Below, piece after piece: positions 54,402-63,087 of a stretch of DNA of 64,000 nt. A program made the translations under genes and the position numbers. The DNA is taken from contig NZ_JAVDWH010000001.1 of assembly GCF_031457275.1 (NCBI RefSeq), positions 930,001-994,000 of the forward strand, read 5' to 3'. This DNA comes from Aeromicrobium panaciterrae. GTDB lineage: Bacteria; Actinomycetota; Actinomycetes; Propionibacteriales; Nocardioidaceae. The notes under the pieces are model-generated. The model did not search any database, was not told the origin of the DNA, and was given only the letters and a program-made list of their open reading frames with translations. Position 1 is the first letter of the stretch. Every line of letters starts with the position of its first letter.

Positions 54402-55783
54402 GGGTGCGTCATGGACATGACGTCGAGCGCCTTGTCCAGGTCAGCCTCGCTGATGTCACCGCGCTCCACGAAGCCCATCTCGATGACGACCTGACGGATC
54501 GTCTTCTTCTCCTTGACCGCTGTCTTGGCGATCTTCGCGGCGTTCTCGTAGCCGATGAAGCGGTTGAGCGGCGTGACAACCGACGGCGACGACTCGGCGA
54601 GCTCGAGGCACCGCTCTTCGTTCGCCGTGATGCCGTCGATGCAGCGATCCGCGAGGACCTTGGAGGAGTTGCCGAGCAGACGCATCGACTCAAGCAGGTT
54701 GCGGCCGATGACGGGCAACATGACGTTGAGCTCGAAGGCACCCGAGGCGCCAGCGGTGGCGATCGTGGCGTCATTGCCGATGACCTGGGCGCACACCATC
54801 AGGGTGGCCTCCGGTAGGACTGGGTTGACCTTGCCGGGCATGATGCTCGAGCCGGGCTGGAGGTCGGGGAGGTTGATCTCGCCGAGTCCCGTACGCGGTC
54901 CCGAGCCCATCCAACGAAGGTCGTTGCAGATCTTGGTCAGGCTGACGGCGATCGTACGAAGCTGGCCGGACATCTCGACGAGTCCGTCGCGGGCGCCCTG
55001 CGCTTCGAAGTGGTCAACTGCTTCGGTGACCGGAAGGCCGCTGCCCTCGGCGAGCAGCTCGATGACGCGCTGCGGGAAGCCGATCGGGGTGTTGATGCCG
55101 GTGCCGACGGCGGTGCCGCCGAGGGGGACTTCAGCCGTACGGGGGAGCGATGCCTCGATGCGCTCGATACCGCGGCGCACCTGCATGGCGTAGCCAGCGA
55201 ACTCCTGGCCGAGGGTGACCGGGGTGGCGTCCATGAGGTGGGTGCGGCCGGACTTCACGACCTGGGCGAACTCCTTGGCCTTGCGCTCAAGCGACTGGGC
55301 CAGGTGGTCGAGCGCCGGGATCAGCTCGTTGGTGGCCGACGCGGTCGCGGCAACGTGGATCGACGTCGGGAAGACATCGTTCGACGACTGCGACGCGTTG
55401 ACGTGATCGTTGGGGTGAACGGGCTTGCCGAGCTTGCTGGTGGCGAGGTTGGCGAGCACTTCGTTGGTGTTCATGTTGCTCGAGGTGCCGGAGCCGGTCT
55501 GGAACACGTCGATGGGGAACTGCGCATCGTGCTGGCCGGTGGCGACCTCGTCAGCAGCAGCGACGATCGCGTCAGCCATGTCCTGCTCGAGGATGCCGAG
55601 CTCGGCGTTGGCCTTGGCGCAGGCTGCCTTGATCTGAGCGAGAGCGCGGATCTGCGCGGACTCGATCGGGGTGCCGGAGATCGGGAAGTTCTCGATGGCA
55701 CGCTGGGTCTGGGCGCTCCACAAGGCGTCAACAGGCACCTTGACCTCGCCCATGGTGTCGTGCTCGATGCGGTATTCGGTCAT
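54398..55783 (-). CDS. fumC: Fumarate hydratase, class II
   Basis: TCA-cycle enzyme converting fumarate to malate. The product has 461 residues, the normal length. The superfamily signature [12 protein letters not shown] is present with [14 protein letters not shown] and [18 protein letters not shown]. The C-terminal part reads [17 protein letters not shown] 55783 follows TATCGT by 7 bases, and a longer frame to 55996 is not family-like. It is translationally coupled to a GNAT gene. Confidence 0.97.
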   Translation of the reverse strand: MTEYRIEHDTMGEVKVPVDALWSAQTQRAIENFPISGTPIESAQIRALAQIKAACAKANAELGILEQDMADAIVAAADEVATGQHDAQFPIDVFQTGSGTSSNMNTNEVLANLATSKLGKPVHPNDHVNASQSSNDVFPTSIHVAATASATNELIPALDHLAQSLERKAKEFAQVVKSGRTHLMDATPVTLGQEFAGYAMQVRRGIERIEASLPRTAEVPLGGTAVGTGINTPIGFPQRVIELLAEGSGLPVTEAVDHFEAQGARDGLVEMSGQLRTIAVSLTKICNDLRWMGSGPRTGLGEINLPDLQPGSSIMPGKVNPVLPEATLMVCAQVIGNDATIATAGASGAFELNVMLPVIGRNLLESMRLLGNSSKVLADRCIDGITANEERCLELAESSPSVVTPLNRFIGYENAAKIAKTAVKEKKTIRQVVIEMGFVERGDISEADLDKALDVMSMTHP

Positions 55784-55826
55784 GAGGCTGACGATATCGC
55801 TGCGGCCTCTGCCGCTTTCATACGGC

Positions 55827-56468
55827 CTAGAACGCGGAGATCGAGCTTGGTGCGCGCTGAGGACGACTGAGTCCTCGTACGATCGCTTCCTGCCCGTGAC
55901 GTCGCAGCGACACCCCGGCAAGCAGGTGGACGACGTGCTCCACGATGTTGTCGGGGAACTCCGGCAGTGGCAGGCCGACGCTCGCTGCCAAGTCATCGGA
56001 GTGCACCACGATCTCCATCGATCTGGTCACGAGGAAGTCATCGGTGGTGAGCGACCAGCCCTGCCACGGGATGTGGATGCAGTCAGGGGAGCGAGGGGCG
56101 GCGAGCACCTCGGGCAGGTGTGCCAGCGCTCTAGCGGCCTGGGCGAGCACGGTTGCGTGCCCGTCGGTCGCGGATTCATCGGCCGCGTGCCTGATGGAGA
56201 GGTTGGCCTCGTCGTCAGGACCAGCCTTGACCCAGTCGGCCCGCGCATAGTGATCGAGAAGTGCGATGGGAGCTTCGGTAGTTGGAGGCGTGTCGAGCGC
56301 TCTGACAACACTGCTGGCCTGCGCCAACAGGTGGTGGGCGAGCCCGCCGACGGTCATCCCGGCGCACGCGCTTTCGTTGTTCCACGCCTTGGCGACTGCG
56401 CTGTGACTCGCCAGTGAGAACGCATCGTGGCACGCGTTGACGAACGCCGCGCGATCGATCGGATCCAT
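55827..56468 (-). CDS. Mycothiol-dependent maleylpyruvate isomerase-like protein
   Basis: A 213-residue protein of the DinB/MDMPI superfamily: [35 protein letters not shown] and [19 protein letters not shown], which are the TIGR03083-type N- and C-parts. Metal-binding His residues occur in GLAHHLL and VVHSDD. The substrate is unknown. It may use mycothiol, consistent with mca. TAGGCT lies 8 bases before the ATG. Confidence 0.83.
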   Translation of the reverse strand: MDPIDRAAFVNACHDAFSLASHSAVAKAWNNESACAGMTVGGLAHHLLAQASSVVRALDTPPTTEAPIALLDHYARADWVKAGPDDEANLSIRHAADESATDGHATVLAQAARALAHLPEVLAAPRSPDCIHIPWQGWSLTTDDFLVTRSMEIVVHSDDLAASVGLPLPEFPDNIVEHVVHLLAGVSLRRHGQEAIVRGLSRPQRAPSSISAF

Positions 56469-56513
56469 GCTTACGGAGCCTAATAGGGCTCTGGTTGCAG
56501 GCGTGTTTCGTGC

Positions 56514-57149
56514 TCAGCCCTTGGTTGGGTAGCCGATGCCTTCGGTACGCGCACGCTCCATGTCGTCGGCGAGGTACGGCTGGTTGTACGGCCCAGGCTC
56601 ACGCAGTCGGTCAATCACGTTCTGGACGGTGACCGGATCCTTGTCCTGGCTCATCTTGACCTTGCAGGTGAATCGGTCGATCGGGATGCGCAGACCCACC
56701 GTGCCCCGGGCAATCGGCGGTGCCCATTGTTGGTCGAGCCACATGGGGTCATCGACGTGTTGCTCGAAGTGTGCGACCAGCTTGGTCAGCACGGCCAGGT
56801 TGGCGTCGGCATCGAGGATCTCGGGCGTCCCGTGACAGTGGACTGCGCTGAAGTTCCACGTTGGAGCCTTCACGGATCCGGGCTCGTACCAACTGGGCGA
56901 CACGTACCCGTGCTGTCCCTGGAACACGATGAGCACGTCTCGGTCGGCGAAGTCGTGCAGCTTGTCGTCCGGTCGACCGACGTGGGTCACCAGTACGAGC
57001 TCGTCTGTCGTGTCGTCGAGCAAGAACGGGTAGTGCGATGCAACGAACTCGCCCTCGTTGTTGCTGACGATGGTCGCCCAGGGATTGTCGGCGATGATCT
57101 GCCGTACGACGGCGACATCGGTCGTCGCGTGGAAGTCGTTGTGCCTCAT
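56514..57149 (-). CDS. PaiB-type FMN-binding protein
   Basis: A 211-residue member of the PaiB family (FMN-binding negative transcriptional regulator): NDFHATTDVAVVRQIIADNPWATIVSN, HYPFLLD, FQGQHGYVSPSWYEPGSVKAPTWNFSAVHCHG, QQWAPPIARGTVGLRI. It is a split-barrel flavoprotein. The ATG overlaps the alpha/beta hydrolase stop by 4 bp, so they form an operon. Confidence 0.91.
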   Translation of the reverse strand: MRHNDFHATTDVAVVRQIIADNPWATIVSNNEGEFVASHYPFLLDDTTDELVLVTHVGRPDDKLHDFADRDVLIVFQGQHGYVSPSWYEPGSVKAPTWNFSAVHCHGTPEILDADANLAVLTKLVAHFEQHVDDPMWLDQQWAPPIARGTVGLRIPIDRFTCKVKMSQDKDPVTVQNVIDRLREPGPYNQPYLADDMERARTEGIGYPTKG

Positions 57150-58045
57150 GAGGACACAGAGCGCTTGGTGTTGCGCTCGATCGCGTTGATGAACGTGTCG
57201 TAGAGCTCGGGCGGCAGGTCGTGGCCCATGCCACCGATCTCGATGTGTTCGGCTCCGGGGATGGCGGCCGCGGTGGCCTTGCCTCCCGATCGATGGACAA
57301 GTGGGTCCTTCATGCCGTGGATGACAGTGACAGGCAGGTCGAGCTTGGCGAGATCGCTGGTGCGATCCGTCGCACTGAGCACGGCCAGCATGTGACGTAC
57401 GGTTCCGCTTGCCGACCAGCCACGCTCGTACGTCTCAGTGGCGCGAGCGCGAGTCGCCTCTTCTGCGGCTGGAAAGTTTGGCGACCCGATGACGGCCGAA
57501 GCCCGCAGAGACCGAGCGATATAGGTGTCGATGGTGTTGCCAGCCGACGACATGAGCGCCGGGATGACGCGGGGGTTCTGCCAGCCGACCGTACGCTTGC
57601 CCGTCGTCGACATGATCGACGTCAGGGACTGGACGCGCTCAGGGTGGGAGATGCAGATCGTCTGCGCGATCATGCCGCCCATCGAGACACCCACCATGTT
57701 GACCCGGTCGAGCCCGAGGTGGTCGAGGAGTCCGAGTGCATCCTCGGCGAAGTCATCCAATCCGTACGGAGGGGCGACACGGCCGAGGTAGGCCTTGTAG
57801 ACCGACGACTTGGAGACTCGATGCTGATCGAGTTTGGTCGAGCGACCGGTGTCGCGGTTGTCGTAGCGGATGACGAAGAAGCCCCGAGCTGCAAGGCGCT
57901 CGCAGAAGTCGACGGACCACCAGTTCATCGGTCCGCCCATGCCCATGATGAGAAGCAGCGGAGGATCCTCGGCGTTGCCGAAGGTCTCGTAACAGATGTC
58001 GATGCCCGAGGGCAGCGACGCAAACAACTCTCCCGATGAAGTCAT
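57146..58045 (-). CDS. Alpha/beta hydrolase
   Basis: A 299-residue hydrolase. The oxyanion region is LLIMGMGGPMNWW, the nucleophile elbow GVSMGG, and the His loop GGMGHDLPPEL. It resembles the TesE/DhbA-like esterases and hydrolases such as Rv0183-type groups, but the substrate is not defined. ATG 58045 has AGAGGACGC upstream. The longer frame to 58252 lies antisense in glpX. It is followed by paiB with a 4-bp overlap. Confidence 0.89.
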   Translation of the reverse strand: MTSSGELFASLPSGIDICYETFGNAEDPPLLLIMGMGGPMNWWSVDFCERLAARGFFVIRYDNRDTGRSTKLDQHRVSKSSVYKAYLGRVAPPYGLDDFAEDALGLLDHLGLDRVNMVGVSMGGMIAQTICISHPERVQSLTSIMSTTGKRTVGWQNPRVIPALMSSAGNTIDTYIARSLRASAVIGSPNFPAAEEATRARATETYERGWSASGTVRHMLAVLSATDRTSDLAKLDLPVTVIHGMKDPLVHRSGGKATAAAIPGAEHIEIGGMGHDLPPELYDTFINAIERNTKRSVSS

Positions 58046-58064
58046 GCGTCCTCTGTGTGGTTGC

Positions 58065-59072
58065 TCAGTGTTCGTAGTCGATCGCGGAGTACGCCTGAAG
58101 CTTCTCCAGGCTGTGCTCGCTGGTGATCTTGCGGATCGTACCGCTGCGGGAGCGCATGACGATCGACTCTGTGTAGGCCTTGCCGGCGCCGTAGCGGACT
58201 CCGTGCATGAGCTCGCCGTCGGTGATGCCGGTCGCCACGAAGAAGCAGTCATCGGCGTTGACCAGGTCGTTGGTCAGCAGGACGCGGTCGAGGTCGTGAC
58301 CTGCGTCGATGGCGCGCTGGCGCTCGTCGTCGTCAATCGGCCACAGCTTGCCCTGGATCGTTCCGCCGATCGCCTTGATCGCGCAGGCGGTGATGATCCC
58401 TTCGGGGGTGCCGCCGATACCGATCAGCAGGTCGACTCCCGTGTCGGGGCGTGCTGCGGTGATGCCGCCGGCGACATCGCCGTCGATGATGAACTTGATG
58501 CGTGCTCCGGCGGCGCGGATCTCGTCGACGATGCCCTGGTGGCGCGGACGGTCGAGTACGCAGACTGTGACGTCACTGACGGAGATGCCCTTGGCCTTGG
58601 CGACGAGTGAGATGTTCTCGGCAACTGGCAGGCGGATGTCGACGACATCTGCGGCCTCGGGGCCGGCAATGAGCTTCTCCATGTAGAACACGGCCGACGG
58701 GTCGTACATCGAGCCGCGAGGTGCGACCGCCATGACGGACACCGCATTGGGCAGGCTCTTGGCAGTCAGCGTCGTTCCGTCGATCGGGTCGACGGCCACG
58801 TCGGTCTCGGCACCTGTGCCGTCACCGACCTGCTCGCCGTTGAACAGCATGGGGGCTTCGTCCTTCTCGCCCTCGCCGATCACGACGATGCCGTTCATCG
58901 GTACGGTGTTGATGAGCTTGCGCATCGCGTTGACCGCGACGCCATCGGCACCGTTCTTGTCACCGCGACCGACCCAGCGGCCGGCGGCCATGGCTCCCGC
59001 CTCGGTGACTCGTACGAGATCGAGTGCGAGGTTGCGGTCGGGGGCTTGAGAGTCTGGCTGGAGGCGGTCCAC
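58065..59072 (-). CDS. glpX: Fructose-1,6-bisphosphatase class II
   Basis: Gluconeogenic phosphatase of the GlpX type. The product has 335 residues, typical. Motifs: [37 protein letters not shown] (metal/substrate site), [20 protein letters not shown], and [22 protein letters not shown]. The GTG start follows TAAGAT by 6 bases. In mycobacteria it also neighbours fumC and DUF4245, and that order is kept here. Confidence 0.96.
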   Translation of the reverse strand: MDRLQPDSQAPDRNLALDLVRVTEAGAMAAGRWVGRGDKNGADGVAVNAMRKLINTVPMNGIVVIGEGEKDEAPMLFNGEQVGDGTGAETDVAVDPIDGTTLTAKSLPNAVSVMAVAPRGSMYDPSAVFYMEKLIAGPEAADVVDIRLPVAENISLVAKAKGISVSDVTVCVLDRPRHQGIVDEIRAAGARIKFIIDGDVAGGITAARPDTGVDLLIGIGGTPEGIITACAIKAIGGTIQGKLWPIDDDERQRAIDAGHDLDRVLLTNDLVNADDCFFVATGITDGELMHGVRYGAGKAYTESIVMRSRSGTIRKITSEHSLEKLQAYSAIDYEH

Positions 59073-59158
59073 GGCCGCATCTTACCGGTACGCCGTGGGG
59101 GCCCGCGAAGTCAGGAACGTAGGGTGACAGCGCTGAAACCCAACCAAGGAGCAAGAGC

Positions 59159-59683
59159 ATGAGCTCGACCGGATCGTCGCGTGGCAATCCCTCGATGGGT
59201 GACATCGTGCGGTCGGTTGCGGTGCTCGGCGCACTGGTCCTCGCGCTGTGGGGATTTGGCCAGCTCTTCACCAAGACACCGGACTCGAACGTCAAGCCGA
59301 TTGACTATGTGTCGACGGTTCGCAGCGCACGACCTGCTGCAGAGTTCGCGCTGTTGGCTCCGGCGACGCTGCCCAAGGGCTGGGTCGCCACCTCCGCACA
59401 GTTCACTCCGACCACTTGGCACCTTGGAGTCGTGACAGATGACGAGGAGTACGTCGGCCTCGAGCAACGCACGGGCGACGCCAAGCAGCTCGTCGCGACC
59501 TACGCGAAGGACAGCACGGCTGCGGGCGAGGTCACGATCGACGGCGAGACGTGGAACCTTCGCGAAGGCCCAGACGGCGAGGTGACATTCGTACGAACCG
59601 AGTCGGGTCTGACGACCCTCGTGACCGGTGAGGCACCGAGGGCCGAGGTCGAGGCCTACGTGGCCTCGCTCTCTGCGTCCTGA
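59159..59683 (+). CDS. DUF4245 membrane-anchored protein
   Basis: A 174-residue protein with one N-terminal hydrophobic helix (about 16-34) and an extracytoplasmic domain (VDYVSTVRSARPAAEFALLAPATLPKGW) of the DUF4245 family. AAGGAGCAAGAGC precedes the ATG. It runs opposite to glpX and overlaps the end of xseB by 28 bp, tail to tail. The function is unknown. Confidence 0.88.
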   Translation: MSSTGSSRGNPSMGDIVRSVAVLGALVLALWGFGQLFTKTPDSNVKPIDYVSTVRSARPAAEFALLAPATLPKGWVATSAQFTPTTWHLGVVTDDEEYVGLEQRTGDAKQLVATYAKDSTAAGEVTIDGETWNLREGPDGEVTFVRTESGLTTLVTGEAPRAEVEAYVASLSAS

Positions 59684-59880
59684 TCGGGCAGTCCAGCCGC
59701 AGCAGCCAAGCGCGAGCGAGCACCGTCGAGCCACTGCTGGCAGATCTTGGCGAGGACCTCGCCGCGTTCCCAGAGGGCCAATGACTCGTCGAGGCTGGTG
59801 CCGCCGACCTCAAGCTTCTGCACCACAGAGATGAGCTCGTCGCGGGCCTGCTCGTAGGGGATCTCGGGAGTCTCAGCCAT
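59656..59880 (-). CDS. xseB: Exodeoxyribonuclease VII small subunit
   Basis: A 74-residue coiled-coil subunit that regulates the large subunit: PYEQARDELISVVQKLEVGGTSLDESLALWERGEVLAKICQQWLDGARSRL is the family core. ATG 59880 is preferred (59886 would add two residues). It overlaps the xseA stop by 8 bp. Its end overlaps the DUF4245 gene. Confidence 0.94.
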   Translation of the reverse strand: MAETPEIPYEQARDELISVVQKLEVGGTSLDESLALWERGEVLAKICQQWLDGARSRLAAAAGLPDQDAESEAT

Positions 59881-61096
59881 GTTCATCCTCAGTGGTGGTG
59901 GTCGTGCGTACGCCGACGTTGCCGTCAGCGAGCCGAACGGTGAACTCGGAGTCGGGAGCAACCTGCGCGATCGAGCGTACGACGGTGCCATCGGGCAGCT
60001 GTGCCACGGCATAGCCGCGCTCCAGGGTGGCCAGTGGCGAAAGGGCACGTACGCGCGCCAAGTGGTGTCCAATCTCATCGCTTGAGCGGTCGAGTCGATG
60101 ACCGAAGGAGCGGCGCGCTCTGTCACGCAGCTCGTGGACGACGCCCTGCTGCATGTCGACGACAGTCAACGGGTTGGCCATGACCGGGCGTGAGCGAATC
60201 TCGGCCAGTCCGCGTGACTCGCGATCAAGAATCGACCGGATCGCCAGGTTGGCGCGCTCGCGCATCGACGCGACTCCGGCGAGCTCCTCGCGTACGTCGG
60301 GGACGATGCGCTTGGCTGCGTCGGTCGGCGTCGAGGCGCGGAGATCTGCGACCAGGTCGAGCAGCGGGGTGTCGGGTTCGTGGCCGATGGCGCTCACCAC
60401 AGGCTTGGCGACAGCGAACACGGCGCGAATGAGTCCCTCGTCGGAGAACGGAAGCAGGTCCTCGACCGAGCCGCCGCCGCGAGCGATCACGATCAGGTCG
60501 ACTGAGTCGTCGCGCGAGAGCTCTTTGAGGGCGTCCATCACATCTGCGGCGGAGTTGGCACCCTGCATCAGCGCATGACGGACGACGAACCGTACGTCCG
60601 GCCAGCGCAGACGGGCGTTCTTGAGGATGTCGCGCTCGGCGGCTGATGCTTTGCCAGTGATCAGGCCGATGCCGCGGGGGAGGAGCGGGAGGGGCTTCTT
60701 GAGGCGTGGGTCGAACAGGCCCTCGGCCGCGAGGAGTTGCTTGCGGCGCTCCAGCTGAGCGAGAAGCTCCCCCTCGCCCTGAGGGCGGATCTCACGCAAC
60801 TCGAGAGACAGGCTGCCGCGGGGGGAGTAGAACGTCGGCTTGGCGTGCACGATGACGCGCGCACCTTCGGTGATCGGCGTGGGTGAGGCATCGAGAATGA
60901 CCGAACTGCACGTCGCATCGATCGAAATCTTGGCTGTGAGGTCGCGCAGCGTCAGGAAGCAGACGCCCTGGCGACGGGTGAGCTGGGCGATTTCGGCTTC
61001 GACCCAGACGGCGCCGAGTCGGGCGATGTAGCCGTCGAGGAGCTGCGAGATCTGCCGCAGCGGTGCCGGCTTCTCAGCCGACGTCTCGAGTGCCAT
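59873..61096 (-). CDS. xseA: Exodeoxyribonuclease VII large subunit
   Basis: Catalytic subunit degrading single-stranded DNA to small acid-soluble oligonucleotides. The product has 407 residues. The N-terminal OB fold (VWVEAEIAQLTRRQGVCFLTLRDL) precedes the exonuclease domain (GLITGKASAAERDILKNARLRWPDVRFVVRHALMQG, IVIARGGGSVEDLLPFSDEGLIRAVFA, KPVVSAIGHEPDTPLLDLVADLRASTPTDAA). TAGGGT ends 6 bases before ATG 61096 (leaderless). It is followed by xseB. Confidence 0.97.
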   Translation of the reverse strand: MALETSAEKPAPLRQISQLLDGYIARLGAVWVEAEIAQLTRRQGVCFLTLRDLTAKISIDATCSSVILDASPTPITEGARVIVHAKPTFYSPRGSLSLELREIRPQGEGELLAQLERRKQLLAAEGLFDPRLKKPLPLLPRGIGLITGKASAAERDILKNARLRWPDVRFVVRHALMQGANSAADVMDALKELSRDDSVDLIVIARGGGSVEDLLPFSDEGLIRAVFAVAKPVVSAIGHEPDTPLLDLVADLRASTPTDAAKRIVPDVREELAGVASMRERANLAIRSILDRESRGLAEIRSRPVMANPLTVVDMQQGVVHELRDRARRSFGHRLDRSSDEIGHHLARVRALSPLATLERGYAVAQLPDGTVVRSIAQVAPDSEFTVRLADGNVGVRTTTTTEDEHG

Positions 61097-61173
61097 ACGC
61101 ACACCCTAGGGGGACGGAACGACAGCGCGACCCCTCACCGGTGGTGAAGGGCCGCGCTGGATGGCGATGTGAA

Positions 61174-61749
61174 TCAGGGGCGGCGTACGACGTACCCGCT
61201 GCTCCAGATCTTGTGCTTGCCGACGCGGGTGCCCGACTTCTGGGCTTCCCACATCTTGCCGCCACCGGCGTAGATCGCCGAGTGGTAGGCGCGACCATTG
61301 CTGATGAAGATCAGGATGTCGCCCTTCTTCTTCTTGCTCTTCGAGATGTGCTTGCCCTTGAGCTGAGCTCCCGACGTGCGACCGACCTTCTTGCCGGACT
61401 TCTTGTAGACGTACTGGACGAGTCCAGCGCAGTCAAAGGAGCCGGGGCCGTTGGCGCCGTACTTGTACGGGTCGCCCTTCTGCTTGCTGGCCCACTTGAT
61501 GACTTTCTGGGCACGCGTGGGCTTCGGCTTGGGCTTCGGCTTGGGCTTCGGCTTGGGCGTCGGCTCATCCGTCTCGGCTGGAGGCGGTGCCGGTTCCGTC
61601 GCTTCCGACGCGGACGCCGGAGTCAGGAGTGCGGAGATGAGGTTGGGCGACGCAGGAGCGGTCTCGGCTGAAGCGGGTCCAGTGAGGCCAACAAATGCGA
61701 TGGACGATGCCAGCAGAGCGCAGGCAAGAGTACGTGAACTGTTGCGCAT
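61174..61749 (-). CDS. NlpC/P60 peptidoglycan endopeptidase
   Basis: A 191-residue secreted Cys peptidase. The signal peptide ends near residue 27 (GPASAE). An Ala/Pro/Glu-rich linker and a Lys-Pro repeat (KPKPKPKPKPKP) precede the NlpC/P60 domain: VIKWASKQKGDPYKYGANGPGSFDCAGLVQYVYKKSG with catalytic Cys in DCAG, and HSAIYAGGGKMW with the His. The putative ydaO riboswitch is directly upstream, tying wall remodelling to c-di-AMP. The ATG 61749 is preferred over 61764. Confidence 0.93.
   Translation of the reverse strand: MRNSSRTLACALLASSIAFVGLTGPASAETAPASPNLISALLTPASASEATEPAPPPAETDEPTPKPKPKPKPKPKPTRAQKVIKWASKQKGDPYKYGANGPGSFDCAGLVQYVYKKSGKKVGRTSGAQLKGKHISKSKKKKGDILIFISNGRAYHSAIYAGGGKMWEAQKSGTRVGKHKIWSSGYVVRRP
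61519..61566. repeat. 12-bp tandem repeat encoding the Lys-Pro linker
   Basis: The unit GGGCTTCGGCTT occurs three times exactly (61519-61554), followed by a diverged fourth copy. On the minus strand it encodes Lys-Pro pairs in the linker of the NlpC/P60 protein. Repeat number may vary between strains by slippage. Confidence 0.85.
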
Positions 61750-61756
61750 GGATTCC

Positions 61757-61900
61757 TCAAGCACGCTTGCGAAAGATGACCTGTCGGGTTCAGGCGCGAG
61801 GTTGCCTGTCGAATTCGATTCACCCCAAGGCTCCGAGGAGCCGAACTGCCGGGTCTTCCGTGCCCATCACGGGTTCGATTTCTGCGGTCCTGATGGGCCT
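61757..61900 (-). promoter_or_regulatory. ydaO-type (c-di-AMP) riboswitch candidate
   Basis: On the strand of the NlpC/P60 gene the leader reads, in order, AAATCGAACCCG..., GGAAGACCCGGCAGTTCGGC, TTGGGGTGAATC, CGCGCCTGAACCCGACAGG and TCATCTTTCGCAAGCGTGC. These are the conserved blocks of actinobacterial ydaO-yuaA riboswitches, which sit before rpf and NlpC/P60 genes. It ends about 8 bases before the ATG. The exact 5' end is uncertain and may reach ~61960. Confidence 0.85.
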
Positions 61901-62058
61901 CAGCGTGGCCGCAGGTCGGCCCCGGTGGGGGTCAACGGGCCTAGACATTACCGGGAGGAGAGCGAATTTCTCGTATTCAAAGTCACAGATCGAGCGTGAC
62001 TTGCGTCGCAGGACAGCGCTCTCAGAAGGGGACTGTGACGGTCGCCTAGGATGGAGTC

Positions 62059-63051
62059 ATGACTGAAGTGTCGCTCGGTATGCCGTCTGTTGGTGGCAGC
62101 GTTCTGCTCGCTGATCCCCGCGGCTACTGCGCCGGAGTTGACCGTGCGGTGATCACGGTTGAGAAGGCTCTCGACCTCTACGGCTCGCCGGTCTACGTGC
62201 GCAAGGAGATCGTGCACAACAAGCATGTCGTCAACAACCTGCGTGACCGCGGCGCGATTTTCGTCGAAGAGCTCGACGAGGTGCCCGAGGGCGCAACTGT
62301 CGTGTTCTCGGCGCACGGTGTTTCGCCGATGGTGCACGCCGAAGCCGCCGAGCGCAGCCTCAAGACAATCGATGCCACCTGCCCGCTGGTGACGAAGGTG
62401 CACCACGAGGCTCGCCGCTTCGCCAGCGAGGGCTACAGCATCTTGCTGATCGGGCACGAAGGTCACGAAGAGGTTGAGGGCACTGCAGGCGAGGCACCTG
62501 ACCACATCACGTTGGTGCAGACCCCCGACGATGTCGACGCGCTCGAGTTCCCCGAAGGCACCCGCCTCTCCTGGCTGTCACAGACGACGCTGAGTGTCGA
62601 CGAAACGATGGAGACCGTACGTCGGTTGCGCCAGAAGTTCCCGCAGCTCGAAGATCCGCCCAGCGACGACATTTGCTACGCGACCCAGAACCGCCAGGTC
62701 GCGGTCAAGGAGATCGCCAAGAACGCCGATCTCGTGATTGTCGTCGGCTCGGCCAACTCCTCCAACTCGGTGCGCCTGGTCGAGGTTGCACTCGAGGCTG
62801 GCGCCAAAGCGTCCTACCGCATCGATGACATCTCCGAGATCGACGAGACGTGGCTCGATGGTGTCGAGAACGTTGGTGTCACCTCGGGCGCCTCTGTACC
62901 GGATGACCTGGTCCAGGAAGTGCTGGCTTATCTCGCAGAGCGCGGCCACCCTGGTGCTGAGGCCGTACGCACGGCTGACGAGAGCCTGATCTTCGCCCTG
63001 CCGCCCGAGCTCCGCAAGGACATGAAGAAGGCCGGCGTTCCCTACAAGTAG
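62059..63051 (+). CDS. ispH: 4-hydroxy-3-methylbut-2-enyl diphosphate reductase
   Basis: Last step of the MEP isoprenoid pathway, with a [4Fe-4S] enzyme making IPP and DMAPP. The product has 330 residues. The three cluster cysteines lie in [25 protein letters not shown] and [11 protein letters not shown]. Also present are [18 protein letters not shown] and [20 protein letters not shown] ends 6 bases before the ATG (leaderless). uppS lies in the same window, so both ends of polyprenol supply are here. Confidence 0.97.
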   Translation: MTEVSLGMPSVGGSVLLADPRGYCAGVDRAVITVEKALDLYGSPVYVRKEIVHNKHVVNNLRDRGAIFVEELDEVPEGATVVFSAHGVSPMVHAEAAERSLKTIDATCPLVTKVHHEARRFASEGYSILLIGHEGHEEVEGTAGEAPDHITLVQTPDDVDALEFPEGTRLSWLSQTTLSVDETMETVRRLRQKFPQLEDPPSDDICYATQNRQVAVKEIAKNADLVIVVGSANSSNSVRLVEVALEAGAKASYRIDDISEIDETWLDGVENVGVTSGASVPDDLVQEVLAYLAERGHPGAEAVRTADESLIFALPPELRKDMKKAGVPYK

Positions 63052-63087
63052 GTCCGTCCGCGTGGCGTCTGGTGACAGACTCTTCCC

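Noticed and set aside
61519-61566. CRISPR-like repeat
   Set aside because: Contiguous 12-bp units without spacers, inside a coding region and encoding Lys-Pro.
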